Assembly (NCBI RefSeq): GCF_018402175.1 | Contig: NZ_JAGYJK010000018.1 | Coordinates: 186,001 to 250,000 of the forward strand | Reading direction: 5' to 3' | Length of the DNA stretch: 64,000 bases | From: Yoonia sp. | Lineage (GTDB): Bacteria; Pseudomonadota; Alphaproteobacteria; Rhodobacterales; Rhodobacteraceae | Shown here: piece after piece, positions 1 to 9,619 of the stretch | How the letters are laid out: the number at the start of each line of letters is the position of its first letter | Position numbering within the stretch: position 1 is the first letter of the stretch | The notes under the pieces: generated by a model | Told to the model about the DNA's origin: nothing | The model's database searches: none | The model's input: only the letters and a program-made list of their open reading frames with translations | Position numbers and translations under genes: made by a program

Positions 1-764
1 CGCCCGCCTGCGGCCTTGGTCGCGTTGATCTGGGCGGCGGCTGTCGCTGTCACCTCGCCCCATTCGGCATGCATCTTATGCGCGCTCACATCATCGACCT
101 TGACCGGCAGAAAGGTGCCAGCCCCCACATGCAAGGTCACATAAGACATCGTCACACCGCGCGCCGCCAAGGCCTGCAACAAAGGCCCGTCGAAATGCAG
201 CGATGCTGTGGGGGCCGCGACAGCGCCTGCGTGCTTTGCCCAATAGGTCTGGTAATCATCCTTGTCAGCGGCATCCGCCGCACGTTTCGCCGCAATATAG
301 GGCGGCAGGGGCATCGCCCCCACGGCATTCAGCGCCGCGTCGAAATCATCACCCGTCAGGTTGAATTGCAGATAGGCCTGCCCGTCACCGCGCCCTGTCA
401 CGGTTGCGGACAGATCGGCGGAAAACACGATCACCTCGCCGTCGCGCAGCTTTTTCAGCGGCTTGACCAATGCGGTCCAGTCACCACCTGCCTGCGGTTC
501 CAGCAAGGTCACCTCGATCCGCGCGCTGGTATCGCCCGCCTCGCCAGACCGCGCGCGGGTGCCGGTCAGCCGCGCGGGGATGACCTTGGTGTCATTCAGC
601 ACCAGCCGGTCGCCCGGTTGCAGAATGTCCACCAGATCGGTGACGATCCGGTCGGCGATGTCATCGCCCTGCGCCAGCAGCAACCGTGCCGAGGAGCGCG
701 GCCGCGCGGGCCGCGTGGCGATCAGCGCCTCGGGCAAGTCGAAATCAAAATCGCTGAGTTTCAT
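1..764 (-). CDS. queA: S-adenosylmethionine:tRNA ribosyltransferase-isomerase QueA (partial, 3' end outside window)
   Basis: QueA transfers and isomerises the ribosyl moiety of SAM onto 7-aminomethyl-7-deazaguanine in tRNA, making epoxyqueuosine. About 254 codons are visible, starting [20 protein letters not shown]. The segments [19 protein letters not shown] and [15 protein letters not shown] are typical of the family. The C-terminal part runs off the left edge. The ATG at 764 overlaps the TGA of the upstream AsmA-like gene in an ATGA arrangement, so the two are probably co-transcribed. The partner enzyme Tgt is encoded at 26.4-27.5 kb. Confidence 0.93.
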   Translation of the reverse strand, partial: MKLSDFDFDLPEALIATRPARPRSSARLLLAQGDDIADRIVTDLVDILQPGDRLVLNDTKVIPARLTGTRARSGEAGDTSARIEVTLLEPQAGGDWTALVKPLKKLRDGEVIVFSADLSATVTGRGDGQAYLQFNLTGDDFDAALNAVGAMPLPPYIAAKRAADAADKDDYQTYWAKHAGAVAAPTASLHFDGPLLQALAARGVTMSYVTLHVGAGTFLPVKVDDVSAHKMHAEWGEVTATAAAQINATKAAGG

Positions 765-3700
765 TGGAAAAGCTCCGGTGGCGGGCGGCGGAAAAGCGCG
801 CGGAACCCGCCGGGGGTCAGCGCCGATAGCGGGTTGACGCTGACGCGCGGCGCATCCGGCGTGCCTGCGATGGTGAAATTGAAGCCGACCAGCCCCTCGC
901 CCTTGCGGGTCAGAAAGGCGCCGATGCTGTTGACCAGATAGAATGGCGACACGACACCCTGCAAATCAAACCCCTTGTCCGCCAGCCTGTAAATCCCGTT
1001 GACCGCGATGCCAAGCCCCGGACCGACCGCGCTGGCCTGCGACACGGTGACCTGATCGGGGGTCAGGCGGAACCGGACATCGACCTCGTCAAAGGACAGC
1101 CCCTGCCCGTCCATCTGTTGCAGCAGGCCCACCACGCTGATCGCATCCAGCAAGGCCGCGATCGTTGGCGCATCGCGCACCCGCACCGACCGGACAGCCA
1201 GAACCCCGTCGAAGGTGCCTGCATCCGCCGCCGGCAATAGCGTCAGGTCGAGCGTGCCGCCAATGGCGCTGCCAAACAGCCCCGCTGCCAGCAGGACACT
1301 GCCCGCATCATCGCTGCGCAGCCTGATCGCGGACCGGCCAGCACGCGGCGCGATGGTGCCGGTGACAGCAGCGGACTCGTTGATGCGCGCGCTGAATTGC
1401 CCGATGAACCCCGCAACGCTGGTGAAATCGCCGCGAAAACCGGTCAGCACCATGCCTTCGGTCACGACCAGACGGTCCAGCACGATCTGCACCGGGCTGC
1501 CGCCCGCCCCGCCCTGCGCCCCGCCACCGGCACCGAACCGCGCGCGGCGCAGGTCGATCATGCCGCCTTGCACCAAAATGGCGGGGGGCTGATCCGCGCC
1601 GCGCCCCTGCACGGTGACAGGCGCATCCAGCCATGTCCCGATGCGCAGCCGCGAAAACACCGCCTGCGCCAAGCCGCCACCAGCGGCCAGCGTGATGCGT
1701 CCTTCGGCCTGCAACCCGCCGCCGCTGATCGACAGGCGGGTGATTTCGGGGACAGGGCCAAGACGGCCTTCGATGCGCAGATCGCCCTTTGTGGCGGCGG
1801 CCTTGGCCCAACCGACCGGCGGCAGCGCCAGTCGCAGCCCGTCAAGGTCAGAGGTCAGCACGAATTGCGGCGGCGCGTCCGGTTGCAGCGTGACCTGCAA
1901 TCGCGCGGCGGCGGCACCGCTGATCATGCCGGGCGGCAGCGCGACCCCAAAGGCGCGCAAGCCCGCGTCCGAAAGCATCAGATCCGCCTGCAACTGGCTG
2001 CCGCGCGGCGCATCACGCGCAAAGCTGCGCGTCCATTGCGCATCGGCACTGACACCGTCGAGCGTCACCGGCCCGCTGATCGACAGGCCCGTATCATCGA
2101 CGGCCACCTGCATCGCCGCCGCTGTCAGCACCCGGCTCGGCACCAGCAGGTCACTGCGCAGATCAGTCAGATCGACCCGCATGTCGAACCGCACCATTTC
2201 GCGTGGCGCATCTTTCAGCAGGGGCCAGTTCACGGTGCCTTGCGCCTGTGCATTGGCTTGGGCGATGGTCACCGGCAGACCGGCCTTGTCCAGAAAGGCA
2301 AAAGGCGGCTGGTTGATCACCGACAACAGGTCCGGCAGGCGGCTTTGTGCCTGCAACTGCAGCGTCGCAAGGCCCGGCTTTTGGCGCAGGTCCGCGATGG
2401 CAAAGCTGGTGCCGTCCAGCTGGACAGGCCCGCCATGCGGCGCGGTCATCATGCCGTCATCCAAAACAATCACAAAGCGGTGGTCGATCAAATGCCCAGT
2501 GCCACGCGCCTGCGTCACCGGCGGCAGCGCGGGCATCACAACCACCGCGGCATCCGCAAAGCTGAAATGCCCTGCGATGCGTGGCGGGCTGTCCGGGCTC
2601 CAGACGCAGGCCAAAATGCAGGTCCGACAGCTGGCCTGCAAGCACGTTCCGCCGGACCCAGTCGCGGGTGCCGGGCCGAAACCCGTTGGGCCAAAGCGTG
2701 CGCAACCGGTCCGGCGCCAGCGTGTCGATCACCGCATCAACCGCGACCTGCCAGCCCGCATCCGTGGCTGCGATCCGGCCCTGCGCCAGCATGCGCGACG
2801 CGCCATCGCGCACCATCGCCTGCCCGATATCGACCACGAAAGGATCAAGCGACAACCGCAGATCCACGCTCGCCCCATCGATCAGCGGCTGGCGCATCAA
2901 ACAGGCCCGGCGGGTGTCAGCGCCACATCGCGCAGCTGGAATTGCGCCAGCAAGGCGCGCGGCAGACCATCCGCAAAATCGCGCAGATAGGCGTCGCCGC
3001 TGGCCTGCAGGCTGCCCCATTCGCTTTGCACCGCGATGTCGCTGAACCGGATCAGGTCGAGGATCGGGTCATAGGTCAGCTCGGCCCGCGCCGCGCTGAA
3101 CCCCACGGGGTCGGATGCGGGCGTCGGTTGCAGCACCCCGGCCCCGATATCGAGCGAGGCCCGCAACGCCCCCAGCGCGCCAGTCTCATCAAGCGTGGTG
3201 CGCAAAGTGGCGGACAAAGGCGCGGCCACATCGCGCAGCCAGTTCAGCGCCGGCGATTGCGCCGCGATATCGCTGGCCGCGATATTGTTGATCGTCACGG
3301 CCAGATCGGCGGCACGGCTGCCGCGCGGGCTGGCATAAGACAACAGCGCCGTGGTCACATCGGCCCGCCCCGACAACAGCGCCAGGTCCGCCTGCATCGT
3401 CACCTGCCCGCCGCGCATGTCCAGATCGACCTGCCCGCCATCGACGGTCCAGTTCCGCCTTGCGCGGGCGTCGTCATAATTGACGATCAATCCGGTCGCC
3501 TGCGCTGTGCGCAGGGCATCGAACACGGGCCGGTCAAGGAACAGATCAATTTCATCCAGCCATTCCGGCAGGCTGCGCGTGCGCAACTGGTTACCCGCAC
3601 CCAGCGCCAGCCCAAGGCTGCCGTCGCGGGCGCGGCGCAGGTTGATCTGTGCGCCGATAATGCGCACCTGCTGGACCAGCACCGCGCGTTGCAAGATCAC

Positions 3701-4084
3701 CCCGCGCGGGGACAGATCAGCCTCGACCACCGGTATCCGCGTGACCAGCGCCCCGTTGCGGTCGATCAGCTGGGTGTCGATCAGCCGGATGGTCGGGTGC
3801 AGGTCGCGCCCGATCCGCACCGATATCGCGGCAAAGCGCAAACGCCCGCCATCCAGCACCTGCGTCCCACGGTCCTGCACCTGCGCGGTGATCCAGCTTG
3901 GGGCGGTAATCTCGCGGTCGATGATCATGACGCCAGCCACCAGCGCAAAGACCAGCGGCATCAGGCAAACCAGCAGCACGCCGCGCAGCACCAGCCGGAC
4001 ACGCGACAAGGGCCGTCGTGCGCGGACAGGGTCGGCTGTCTGCAGCGGGTCTGGCATTGGCTCTGGCAAGGATACTCCGCCCAT
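761..4084 (-). pseudogene. AsmA/YhdP-like (DUF3971-type) envelope protein, frameshifted
   Basis: A large envelope protein of the AsmA/YhdP superfamily, whose members are implicated in phospholipid transport between membranes. The N-terminal block (4084 to about 2900) has one membrane segment near residues 28-52 and then beta-rich sequence. The middle block (about 2900-2600) is in another frame. The C-terminal block (about 2600-761) returns to the first frame and ends in a typical AsmA-like tail. As given, the first frame stops at 2897. Removing three single bases (near 2904, 2886-2892 and 2595-2597) gives one continuous protein of roughly 1,100 residues and makes sense at each junction (AGLFDAPPLIDGAS; RLEPDSPPRIAGH). 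It may be a pseudogene or sequencing error; I favour error because the protein is conserved up to each break. The stop overlaps the queA start. Confidence 0.8.
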
Positions 4085-4161
4085 GGGGTCACTGGTCCCT
4101 TTATCTTTGACACCATGCGACTAAAACAAGGCAATCAAAACCTCAGCGGAGATTATCAGCC

Positions 4162-4629
4162 ATGACCCACCCTGCCATCGGCGACACTGCGCCTGCAATC
4201 AGCCTGCCGCGCGACGGTGGCGATATCGTCACTCTGTCCGATTTCGCGGGCAAGACAGTGGTTGTGTATTTCTACCCCAAGGACGACACCCCCGGCTGCA
4301 CCACCGAAGCCATCGGTTTCACCCAAAGCGTCGATGATTTTGCCGCCGCCGGTGCCGTGGTGCTGGGCGTGTCCAAGGATTCCGTGGCCAAGCACGCCAA
4401 GTTCGTCGCAAAACATGACCTGAAAATCGCGCTGTTGTCGGACGAGGCGGGCGATGTCTGCGAACGCTATGGCACTTGGGTCGAGAAAAGCATGTATGGC
4501 AAGACCTATATGGGCATCGAACGCGCCACATTCCTGATCGGGCCGGATGGCAAGATCGCGCAAATCTGGCCCAAGGTCAAAGTCCCCGGCCATGTCGATG
4601 CGGTGTTGGCGGCGGTCAAGGCGCTATAA
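4162..4629 (+). CDS. bcp: Thioredoxin-dependent thiol peroxidase, Bcp/PrxQ family
   Basis: Cytoplasmic peroxiredoxin that reduces H2O2 and organic hydroperoxides using thioredoxin. It has 155 residues, normal for Bcp. The peroxidatic cysteine lies in FYPKDDTPGCTTEA (Cys about 47). The residue five positions on, where many Bcp proteins have a resolving Cys, is an isoleucine here, so this looks like a 1-Cys or atypical type. GGAG precedes the ATG by about 9 nt. The gene is divergent from the AsmA-like gene across about 77 bp that contains a TTGACA hexamer. Confidence 0.95.
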   Translation: MTHPAIGDTAPAISLPRDGGDIVTLSDFAGKTVVVYFYPKDDTPGCTTEAIGFTQSVDDFAAAGAVVLGVSKDSVAKHAKFVAKHDLKIALLSDEAGDVCERYGTWVEKSMYGKTYMGIERATFLIGPDGKIAQIWPKVKVPGHVDAVLAAVKAL

Positions 4630-4854
4630 TCCCGCGCCATCCGGCAGAGTGCGACGGCCGGGACCGGCACGGATTTGCAGGTCTCGGCGGAACTTTGCGC
4701 AGATTGGCGCGTTTTCCCCTTTAGGCCAGAAAACCGGGATTGCGTGTTGCGACATGGCGTTTGGCTGGCTAACACAGACCAGCACTGCCTTTTGTGGGGA
4801 CACGGGGCAGGTCTGGCAGCCAAGCAAGGTGGATAACTGGTGCGTTCAAGACTG

Positions 4855-6147
4855 ATGAAACCGATCCATGCCACGCTCGAGCGATGGTTCCCTGAAAAGC
4901 GGCTTTTCCTGCGATCCGACACCGAAACGCGTTTCATCCGCCTGTCCTCCGAAACACAGCTGGTCGCCTGGGCAGGCAGTACCATCGTTGTCGGCTGGAC
5001 CATCGTCGCCACCGCGATCCTGCTGATGGACAGTATCGGGGCGGGCAATTTCCGCGCACAGGCGCAGCGCGACCAGATGACCTATGAACAGCGGCTGAAT
5101 ATCCTGTCATCCGACCGCGATAACCGCGCCGCTGAAGCAGCATCCGCCCATGCGCGGTTTGAAATGGCGCTGGAACAGATTTCGATCATGCAGTCCGAAC
5201 TGTTGGCCACCGAGGAAAAGCGCCGCGAGCTGGAAACCGGACTAGAGGTGGTGCAGACCACCCTGCGCACCACGATGAAAGCCCGCGAGGAAGCGCGCCA
5301 GCAGGTCGCCACCCTGACCGAGACCGGCGACGACGGCACGCCGCTGTCGCTGCCTGACGAAGCCGTCGGCACCGTCAACCTGTTGGCCAGTGCGCTGGCC
5401 GAAACCGCTGCAGAGCGTGATCAGATCGCCGATGACGCAGGCATGGCCATCGAACAGGCCGCCGAGATGCAGCTGGAACTGCGTCTACTGCAGGAACGCA
5501 ACGACCAGATCTTTCGGCAGTTGGAAGACGCGATGCTGGTCTCGGTCGAACCGCTGGACAATGTGTTCCGCGCGGCGGGCATGAACCCCGACACGTTGAT
5601 CGAACAGGTCAGGCGCGGCTATTCCGGCACCGGCGGTCCGCTGGCGCCGATCCAGTTCACCACCGCGACGGGCGAGCCGGACCCCGACAGCCTGCGCGCC
5701 AATGCAATCCTTGCTTCAATGGACCGGATCAACCTGTACCGGATCGCCGCCGACAAGCTGCCGATTGCGACGCCCGTGCGGTCGAATTACCGGCTAACAT
5801 CGGGTTTTGGACAACGCTGGGGCCGGCTACATGCAGGCACTGATTTCGCGGGGCCGGTCGGCACGCCGATCCATGCCGCTGCCGATGGCGTTGTGGTCAA
5901 GGCTGGCTGGGAATCCAGTTATGGCCGCTTGATCACCATCCGCCACGACTTCGGTTTTGAGACCCGCTATGCCCATCTGAACACAATTGATGTGCGGGTT
6001 GGCCAAAGGGTATCGCGTGGCGACCGAATTGGTGCTATGGGGAATTCTGGTCGTTCGACCGGGCCCCATCTTCACTACGAGGTGCGCGTCAATGGCAAAC
6101 CCGTCAATCCGATGACTTATATAAGAGCTGGACAGAATGTTTTCTAA
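4855..6147 (+). CDS. M23 family metallopeptidase with coiled coil and LytM domain
   Basis: Membrane-anchored peptidoglycan endopeptidase candidate of about 430 residues. A single membrane segment (about residues 37-62) is followed by a long Glu/Ala/Arg-rich coiled coil (about 70-230). A C-terminal LytM/M23 domain (about 305-425) keeps the zinc ligands: HAGTD, YAHL and GPHLHYEV. An upstream in-frame GTG exists at 4840, but the ATG at 4855 starts a natural N-terminus (MKPIHATLERWF). The end overlaps the bactofilin start by 11 bp, so the two are translationally coupled. Bactofilins often localise M23 enzymes, so this one probably acts at a bactofilin scaffold. Confidence 0.9.
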   Translation: MKPIHATLERWFPEKRLFLRSDTETRFIRLSSETQLVAWAGSTIVVGWTIVATAILLMDSIGAGNFRAQAQRDQMTYEQRLNILSSDRDNRAAEAASAHARFEMALEQISIMQSELLATEEKRRELETGLEVVQTTLRTTMKAREEARQQVATLTETGDDGTPLSLPDEAVGTVNLLASALAETAAERDQIADDAGMAIEQAAEMQLELRLLQERNDQIFRQLEDAMLVSVEPLDNVFRAAGMNPDTLIEQVRRGYSGTGGPLAPIQFTTATGEPDPDSLRANAILASMDRINLYRIAADKLPIATPVRSNYRLTSGFGQRWGRLHAGTDFAGPVGTPIHAAADGVVVKAGWESSYGRLITIRHDFGFETRYAHLNTIDVRVGQRVSRGDRIGAMGNSGRSTGPHLHYEVRVNGKPVNPMTYIRAGQNVF

Positions 6148-6637
6148 ATCCAAAATCAATGAGCCCGGGCCAAAGGTGGCCGATACTCCCGCAGCCGCCG
6201 CGACGGATGCCAGCAAGACCGGCAGCCCGGTACCTGATTTCAAAACATCGCCGCCCAAGGCAAAGCCACCGGCCTCGATCCTGTCGTCGGACTTGCTGAT
6301 CACTGGCAATTTGAAAACGACGGGTGATATCCAGATCGAAGGTCAGGTCGATGGTGACATCCGCGCCCATCTTTTGACGGTGGGCGAAAGCGCGACGGTC
6401 AAGGGCGAAATCGTCGCCGATGACGTGGTGGTCAATGGCCGCGTGATCGGTCGTGTCCGCGGCCTCAAGGTGCGGCTCACCTCGACCGCGCGGGTCGAAG
6501 GCGACATCATCCACAAGACGATCGCCATCGAATCGGGCGCACATTTCGAAGGCTCCGTGCAGCGGCAGGACGACCCTTTGTCCACCGGCGGCAAAAAGAT
6601 GCCGCTGCTGCCCACGTCCGAGGGCGATCAGGGCTAA
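6137..6637 (+). CDS. Bactofilin (polymer-forming cytoskeletal protein)
   Basis: A 166-residue protein with a Pro/Ala-rich disordered N-terminus (about 1-45), a central right-handed beta-helix repeat domain (about 50-145: LLITGNLKTTGDIQIEGQVDG, VKGEIVADDVVVNGRVIG) and a short tail. Bactofilins assemble nucleotide-free filaments under the inner membrane and position cell-wall enzymes. The gene overlaps the M23 peptidase gene by 11 bp and is followed by a strong terminator, so the two form a closed operon. Confidence 0.93.
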   Translation: MFSKSKINEPGPKVADTPAAAATDASKTGSPVPDFKTSPPKAKPPASILSSDLLITGNLKTTGDIQIEGQVDGDIRAHLLTVGESATVKGEIVADDVVVNGRVIGRVRGLKVRLTSTARVEGDIIHKTIAIESGAHFEGSVQRQDDPLSTGGKKMPLLPTSEGDQG

Positions 6638-6663
6638 GGCTTTACCGACTTTCATGACTGATC

Positions 6664-6690
6664 AAGGGCGTCCCATGAGGCGCCCTTTTT
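6664..6690 (+). terminator. Rho-independent terminator after bactofilin gene
   Basis: Stem AAGGGCG / CGCCCTT with a 10-nt loop, followed by a T run. It lies about 27 bp after the bactofilin stop and marks the left boundary of the AT-richer restriction-modification insert. Confidence 0.85.
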
Positions 6691-6785
6691 CGTTTATCAT
6701 CTCTTTTAGTTTGGATTGAACGGCAACAGTATTGCCATGTCGATCTAGTTCGCTAGGCTTAAGGTCTTTGAATGTTTTCGCGTCT

Positions 6786-7775
6786 CTATTTCGTCAAGTT
6801 TCGCCAGCATAACCTCCGCAACAGTTTAAACACGGGCACTGCTACTGCATTTCCGAACTGTTTGTACGCAGCAGATCGAGATGGATGAGGTATGAAGTTT
6901 TCTGGAAAACCTTGCAAACGTGCGCATTCTCGAGGAGTTAGGAACCTTGGGTTTCTTCCCGCTTGAGGAATGAGGCATTCCTTCCCGTCTTTATAGTAAC
7001 GAGCAACTATAGTGTTGGATGGCCTATCTAGATCTGCAACGTGTGCAGTGAAACCCGTCCCTCGAGCGAGATTGGCCGCAGTCCTCCGCCTATGACCTTC
7101 CCAACCTCGGTCGGAGAGCGTGTATTTTTCATCAACATCCTTCTCGAGAGCACTGCGCAGCGGAATAGGGTCACCCGACAAGTCGGGGAACTTCATCTTT
7201 TCACCCATATCAGCGTCCCGAAACGCGACCATGAAACAACGTTTGCGCCGCTGAGGCACAAGGGTTTCTGAGTTAAGTATATCCCATGAAAGGCTATACC
7301 CAAGTTCCGAGATCACCCTTCTTAAAACGTCGAATGTCTTTCCGCCGTCATGCCTAACGATGTTACTCACATTCTCCAAAAGCAGCGCCTTCGGTCTTTT
7401 TATCTTTACGATACGAGCAATATCATAAAACAGAGTGCCTTGTGTCTCGTCTAGCAAGCCATGAGACTGCCCTAAGGCGTTTCGAGCAGATACACCGGCA
7501 AGGCTGAAAGGCTGACAGGGGAACCCTGCCGCAAGGACATCATGGCTGGGTATCTGGTTTTTGATCACATTGTCTGGACGATCCGCCGAGGTGATCGCTC
7601 GTATGTCACCGTTAGGCTGCAGGCCATGGTTTTGCTTGTAGGTTACGCGCGCCTTTTCGTCGATTTCAGATGCAAAAACACACTCGCCACCAAGGCTCGC
7701 GAGAGCCAGATGAAAGCCACCAATGCCTGCAAAGAGGTCTATAAACGTGAAATTCGTCAATTTACGGCCTGCCAT
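6786..7775 (-). CDS. DNA (cytosine-5-)-methyltransferase of a type II restriction-modification system
   Basis: Methylates C5 of cytosine in an unknown recognition sequence. 329 residues with the canonical order of motifs: LFAGIGGF (motif I, about 14-21), GFPCQPFS (motif IV, catalytic Cys about 87), LLENV (VI), VPQRRKR (VIII), RECARLQGFP (IX) and QFGNAVAVPV (X). The variable target-recognition region lies between VIII and IX. I chose the ATG at 7775 (MAGRKLTNFTFIDLF), which overlaps the 3' end of the HNH gene by 14 bp; an upstream in-frame start at 7805 is less natural. The gene is visibly AT-richer than its surroundings and looks horizontally acquired. Confidence 0.93.
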   Translation of the reverse strand: MAGRKLTNFTFIDLFAGIGGFHLALASLGGECVFASEIDEKARVTYKQNHGLQPNGDIRAITSADRPDNVIKNQIPSHDVLAAGFPCQPFSLAGVSARNALGQSHGLLDETQGTLFYDIARIVKIKRPKALLLENVSNIVRHDGGKTFDVLRRVISELGYSLSWDILNSETLVPQRRKRCFMVAFRDADMGEKMKFPDLSGDPIPLRSALEKDVDEKYTLSDRGWEGHRRRTAANLARGTGFTAHVADLDRPSNTIVARYYKDGKECLIPQAGRNPRFLTPRECARLQGFPENFIPHPSRSAAYKQFGNAVAVPVFKLLRRLCWRNLTK

Positions 7776-8514
7776 AACTCTGCAAGATTCGGTCAATGCT
7801 AACACCTATCTGCTTAAGAAAGTTTTCTCTCGGCTTAGCGAGTAATACTAAGTACGGCTCAATTTCACTATATGTAGCGTGATGCAACATCCTATGCGCA
7901 TAGGGGTTGAGGATGCAAATATTTTCGACCACATCTAAGCTTACTTCGAAGTGCCGCTGTTCCATCATAGGTACGAAGTGGTGCGCTTCGAGATAGAGTT
8001 CTCCAGTAGCCCGAGAACGAAAAGTCTGGTGTTTCGGCATCATCTCGCACACGCGGCCTGACTTTACCATTGCATCTATCGCAACCTTTGGATCGCGGCG
8101 GTACTTTAGCGAAGACGTCGGAACCAAAACCGGTAGCTTTGCGTTTGCGGCTTCCTGATACAACTCCTCAGCCGCATGATCAAAACCATTTTGCCAATCA
8201 ATCTGAGCCCCTGCCCTTGCGGCCTTTAGCTCAGTATCATCGAGAGAACCGATCCAGATTTCATTGCTACGCTCAAACAGGAACCAATTATCCCAGACGT
8301 TTGGGCTAAACACCGCTTCGTTGAAGTAAAGTCTCAGCTCATTCTTTCCAGGCTTCGGAAAGTTAACTTTCAGATCGATGTGCCGACCAGTAGGGAATAA
8401 ACGAAAGCGAAACACAACCGTCTCGCCACGCTTCTCAGCCTCGCCGAGAGCACCAATTGGGATGTTTGGATGATACTTTAGAAGGAGAGATCGCTCATGT
8501 TTGGCCACTGTCAA
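7762..8514 (-). CDS. HNH endonuclease, probable restriction enzyme partner (5' end apparently cut by an IS)
   Basis: The readable 250-residue product ends in an HNH nuclease fold: EAHHFVPM (His178-179), VENICILNP (Asn198) and AHRMLHH (His207, His211-212). The zinc-binding cysteines of many McrA-type HNH proteins are missing. It lies directly upstream of the C5-methyltransferase with a 14-bp overlap, so it is most likely the nuclease of that system. No good start exists: only TTG at 8514 or GTG at 8508, both poorly spaced from AAAGGA. When the IS at 8552-9482 and one TTA copy are removed, the frame stays open for about 45 more codons, to near 9618. The original gene was therefore probably longer, and the nuclease may be truncated or poorly expressed. 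Confidence 0.75.
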   Translation of the reverse strand: MTVAKHERSLLLKYHPNIPIGALGEAEKRGETVVFRFRLFPTGRHIDLKVNFPKPGKNELRLYFNEAVFSPNVWDNWFLFERSNEIWIGSLDDTELKAARAGAQIDWQNGFDHAAEELYQEAANAKLPVLVPTSSLKYRRDPKVAIDAMVKSGRVCEMMPKHQTFRSRATGELYLEAHHFVPMMEQRHFEVSLDVVENICILNPYAHRMLHHATYSEIEPYLVLLAKPRENFLKQIGVSIDRILQSYGRP

Positions 8515-8551
8515 CTGGCGTTTACTTGCTTCGTCCTTTTGAGTGATCTTA

Positions 8552-9482
8552 GAGTCTGATTCAAAACTCAGCGAGCGTTTTCAGTTCCTTGCAAGGTGGC
8601 GGGTCACGCGGCGAATATGGGCGATGAGCACCCAAGCCTCTGCGCTGGCGATGGATTTCTCCCAATCCTTTGACAGGCGGCGGCATCGCCCGAGCCAGGC
8701 AAGGGTGCGCTCCACGACCCATCGGCGGGGTAAGACTTCAAACCCTTGTGCCGCGTCCGAGCGTTTGACGATCTGGACGCTCCAGCGTCCGATGGCTTTC
8801 AGCGCCTCCCGCAGTTTGGGGCCTGCGTAGCCACCATCGGCAAAGATATGACGCAGCATGGGATAGCGCGCGGCGACGGCTTTCAGCACATCCGGCGCGC
8901 CGTCACGGTCCTGAATTTCGGCGCTGTGGACCTCGAGACCGACGAGCAATCCGGTCGTGTCAGTGACGATATGGCGCTTGCGGCCCTTGACCCTTTTTCC
9001 GGCATCATATCCGCTAACCCCTCCACTTTCCGTGGTTTTTACACTTTGGCTGTCGATGATGCCCGCTGTCGGCTGGGCTTTGCGGCCCTCCGCCAGCCGC
9101 GCGGCTTCAACCAGCTTGCGGTTCATCTCATCGAGAAAACCGTCGTTGCGCCAAGCATAGAAATAGCCCCGCACAGTCGATACCGCCGGAAAGTCGTTTG
9201 GCAGCATCCGCCACTGGCACCCGGTCGTAGCCATGTAGAGGATCGCGTCGAACACGTCGCGCAAGCTTGTGGTGCGGGGTCTGCCCGTGGTCTTGGGTGC
9301 TGGCATGAAGGGCGCGATCAGTGCCCATTCGGGGTCTGTCAGATCGCTTGCATACTTGTCGCCCACTCGGGCATGTTGGCGTCGGGTGAGTTCGGTCCAG
9401 GCCATCGTGATCTCCGTTCAGCTTCATACCCGAACAGAAGCACAACCTGCTGAACTCACTCAATTAGTTTCAAATCAGCCTC
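8552..9482. mobile_element. IS5-family insertion sequence (IS427-like), 931 bp
   Basis: Terminal inverted repeats read GAGTCTGATTCAAAACT at the left end and, on the complement, GAGGCTGATTTGAAACT at the right end (14 of 17 identical). A 3-bp TTA duplication flanks the element (8549-8551 and 9483-9485) inside a CTTAG context, which fits the CTNAG target preference known for IS427-type elements. It carries one intact transposase gene on the minus strand. The element lies just upstream of, and apparently within, the HNH endonuclease gene. Confidence 0.93.
8581..9405 (-). CDS. IS5-family transposase (DDE type)
   Basis: Full-length 274-residue transposase. The N-terminal DUF4096-type region (LTDPEWALIAPFMP) is followed by the DDE catalytic core: D in GIIDSQSVKT, D in HIFADGGYAG and E in RWVVERTLAWL. 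It is intact and lies wholly between the two inverted repeats, so the element may still be mobile. Its TGA stop is in the same frame as the truncated HNH gene that follows. Confidence 0.95.
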   Translation of the reverse strand: MAWTELTRRQHARVGDKYASDLTDPEWALIAPFMPAPKTTGRPRTTSLRDVFDAILYMATTGCQWRMLPNDFPAVSTVRGYFYAWRNDGFLDEMNRKLVEAARLAEGRKAQPTAGIIDSQSVKTTESGGVSGYDAGKRVKGRKRHIVTDTTGLLVGLEVHSAEIQDRDGAPDVLKAVAARYPMLRHIFADGGYAGPKLREALKAIGRWSVQIVKRSDAAQGFEVLPRRWVVERTLAWLGRCRRLSKDWEKSIASAEAWVLIAHIRRVTRHLARN

Positions 9483-9485
9483 TTA

Positions 9486-9619
9486 GACCCAGCGCCGGCA
9501 TTGGCTTGAAAAAACGATTTCAGTCTTTCGTCAAAAACAAAGTCATCCAAACCGAGTTCATCCCTAACTTGCCACACACCTCATACCTTTGTATCGACGA
9601 AAGCTCAAAAGACTTCAAG
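9486..9619 (-). other. Possible detached 5' coding remnant of the HNH endonuclease gene
   Basis: This AT-richer stretch lies between the IS and the DUF2189 gene. On the minus strand only one frame is open, and it is the one that joins the HNH frame when the IS and one TTA are deleted. The translation includes RYEVWQVRDELGLDDF and FDERLKSFFQANAGAG, with protein-like composition. No ATG is present; a TTG lies near 9618. The call rests on an open frame of about 45 codons, which can occur by chance. Confidence 0.45.

Noticed and set aside
1397-4165. A 922-codon plus-strand open frame opposite the AsmA-like gene
   Set aside because: It is the antisense of a GC-rich coding region; the composition (His, Arg, Gln-rich) is that of a shadow frame and no family is recognisable.
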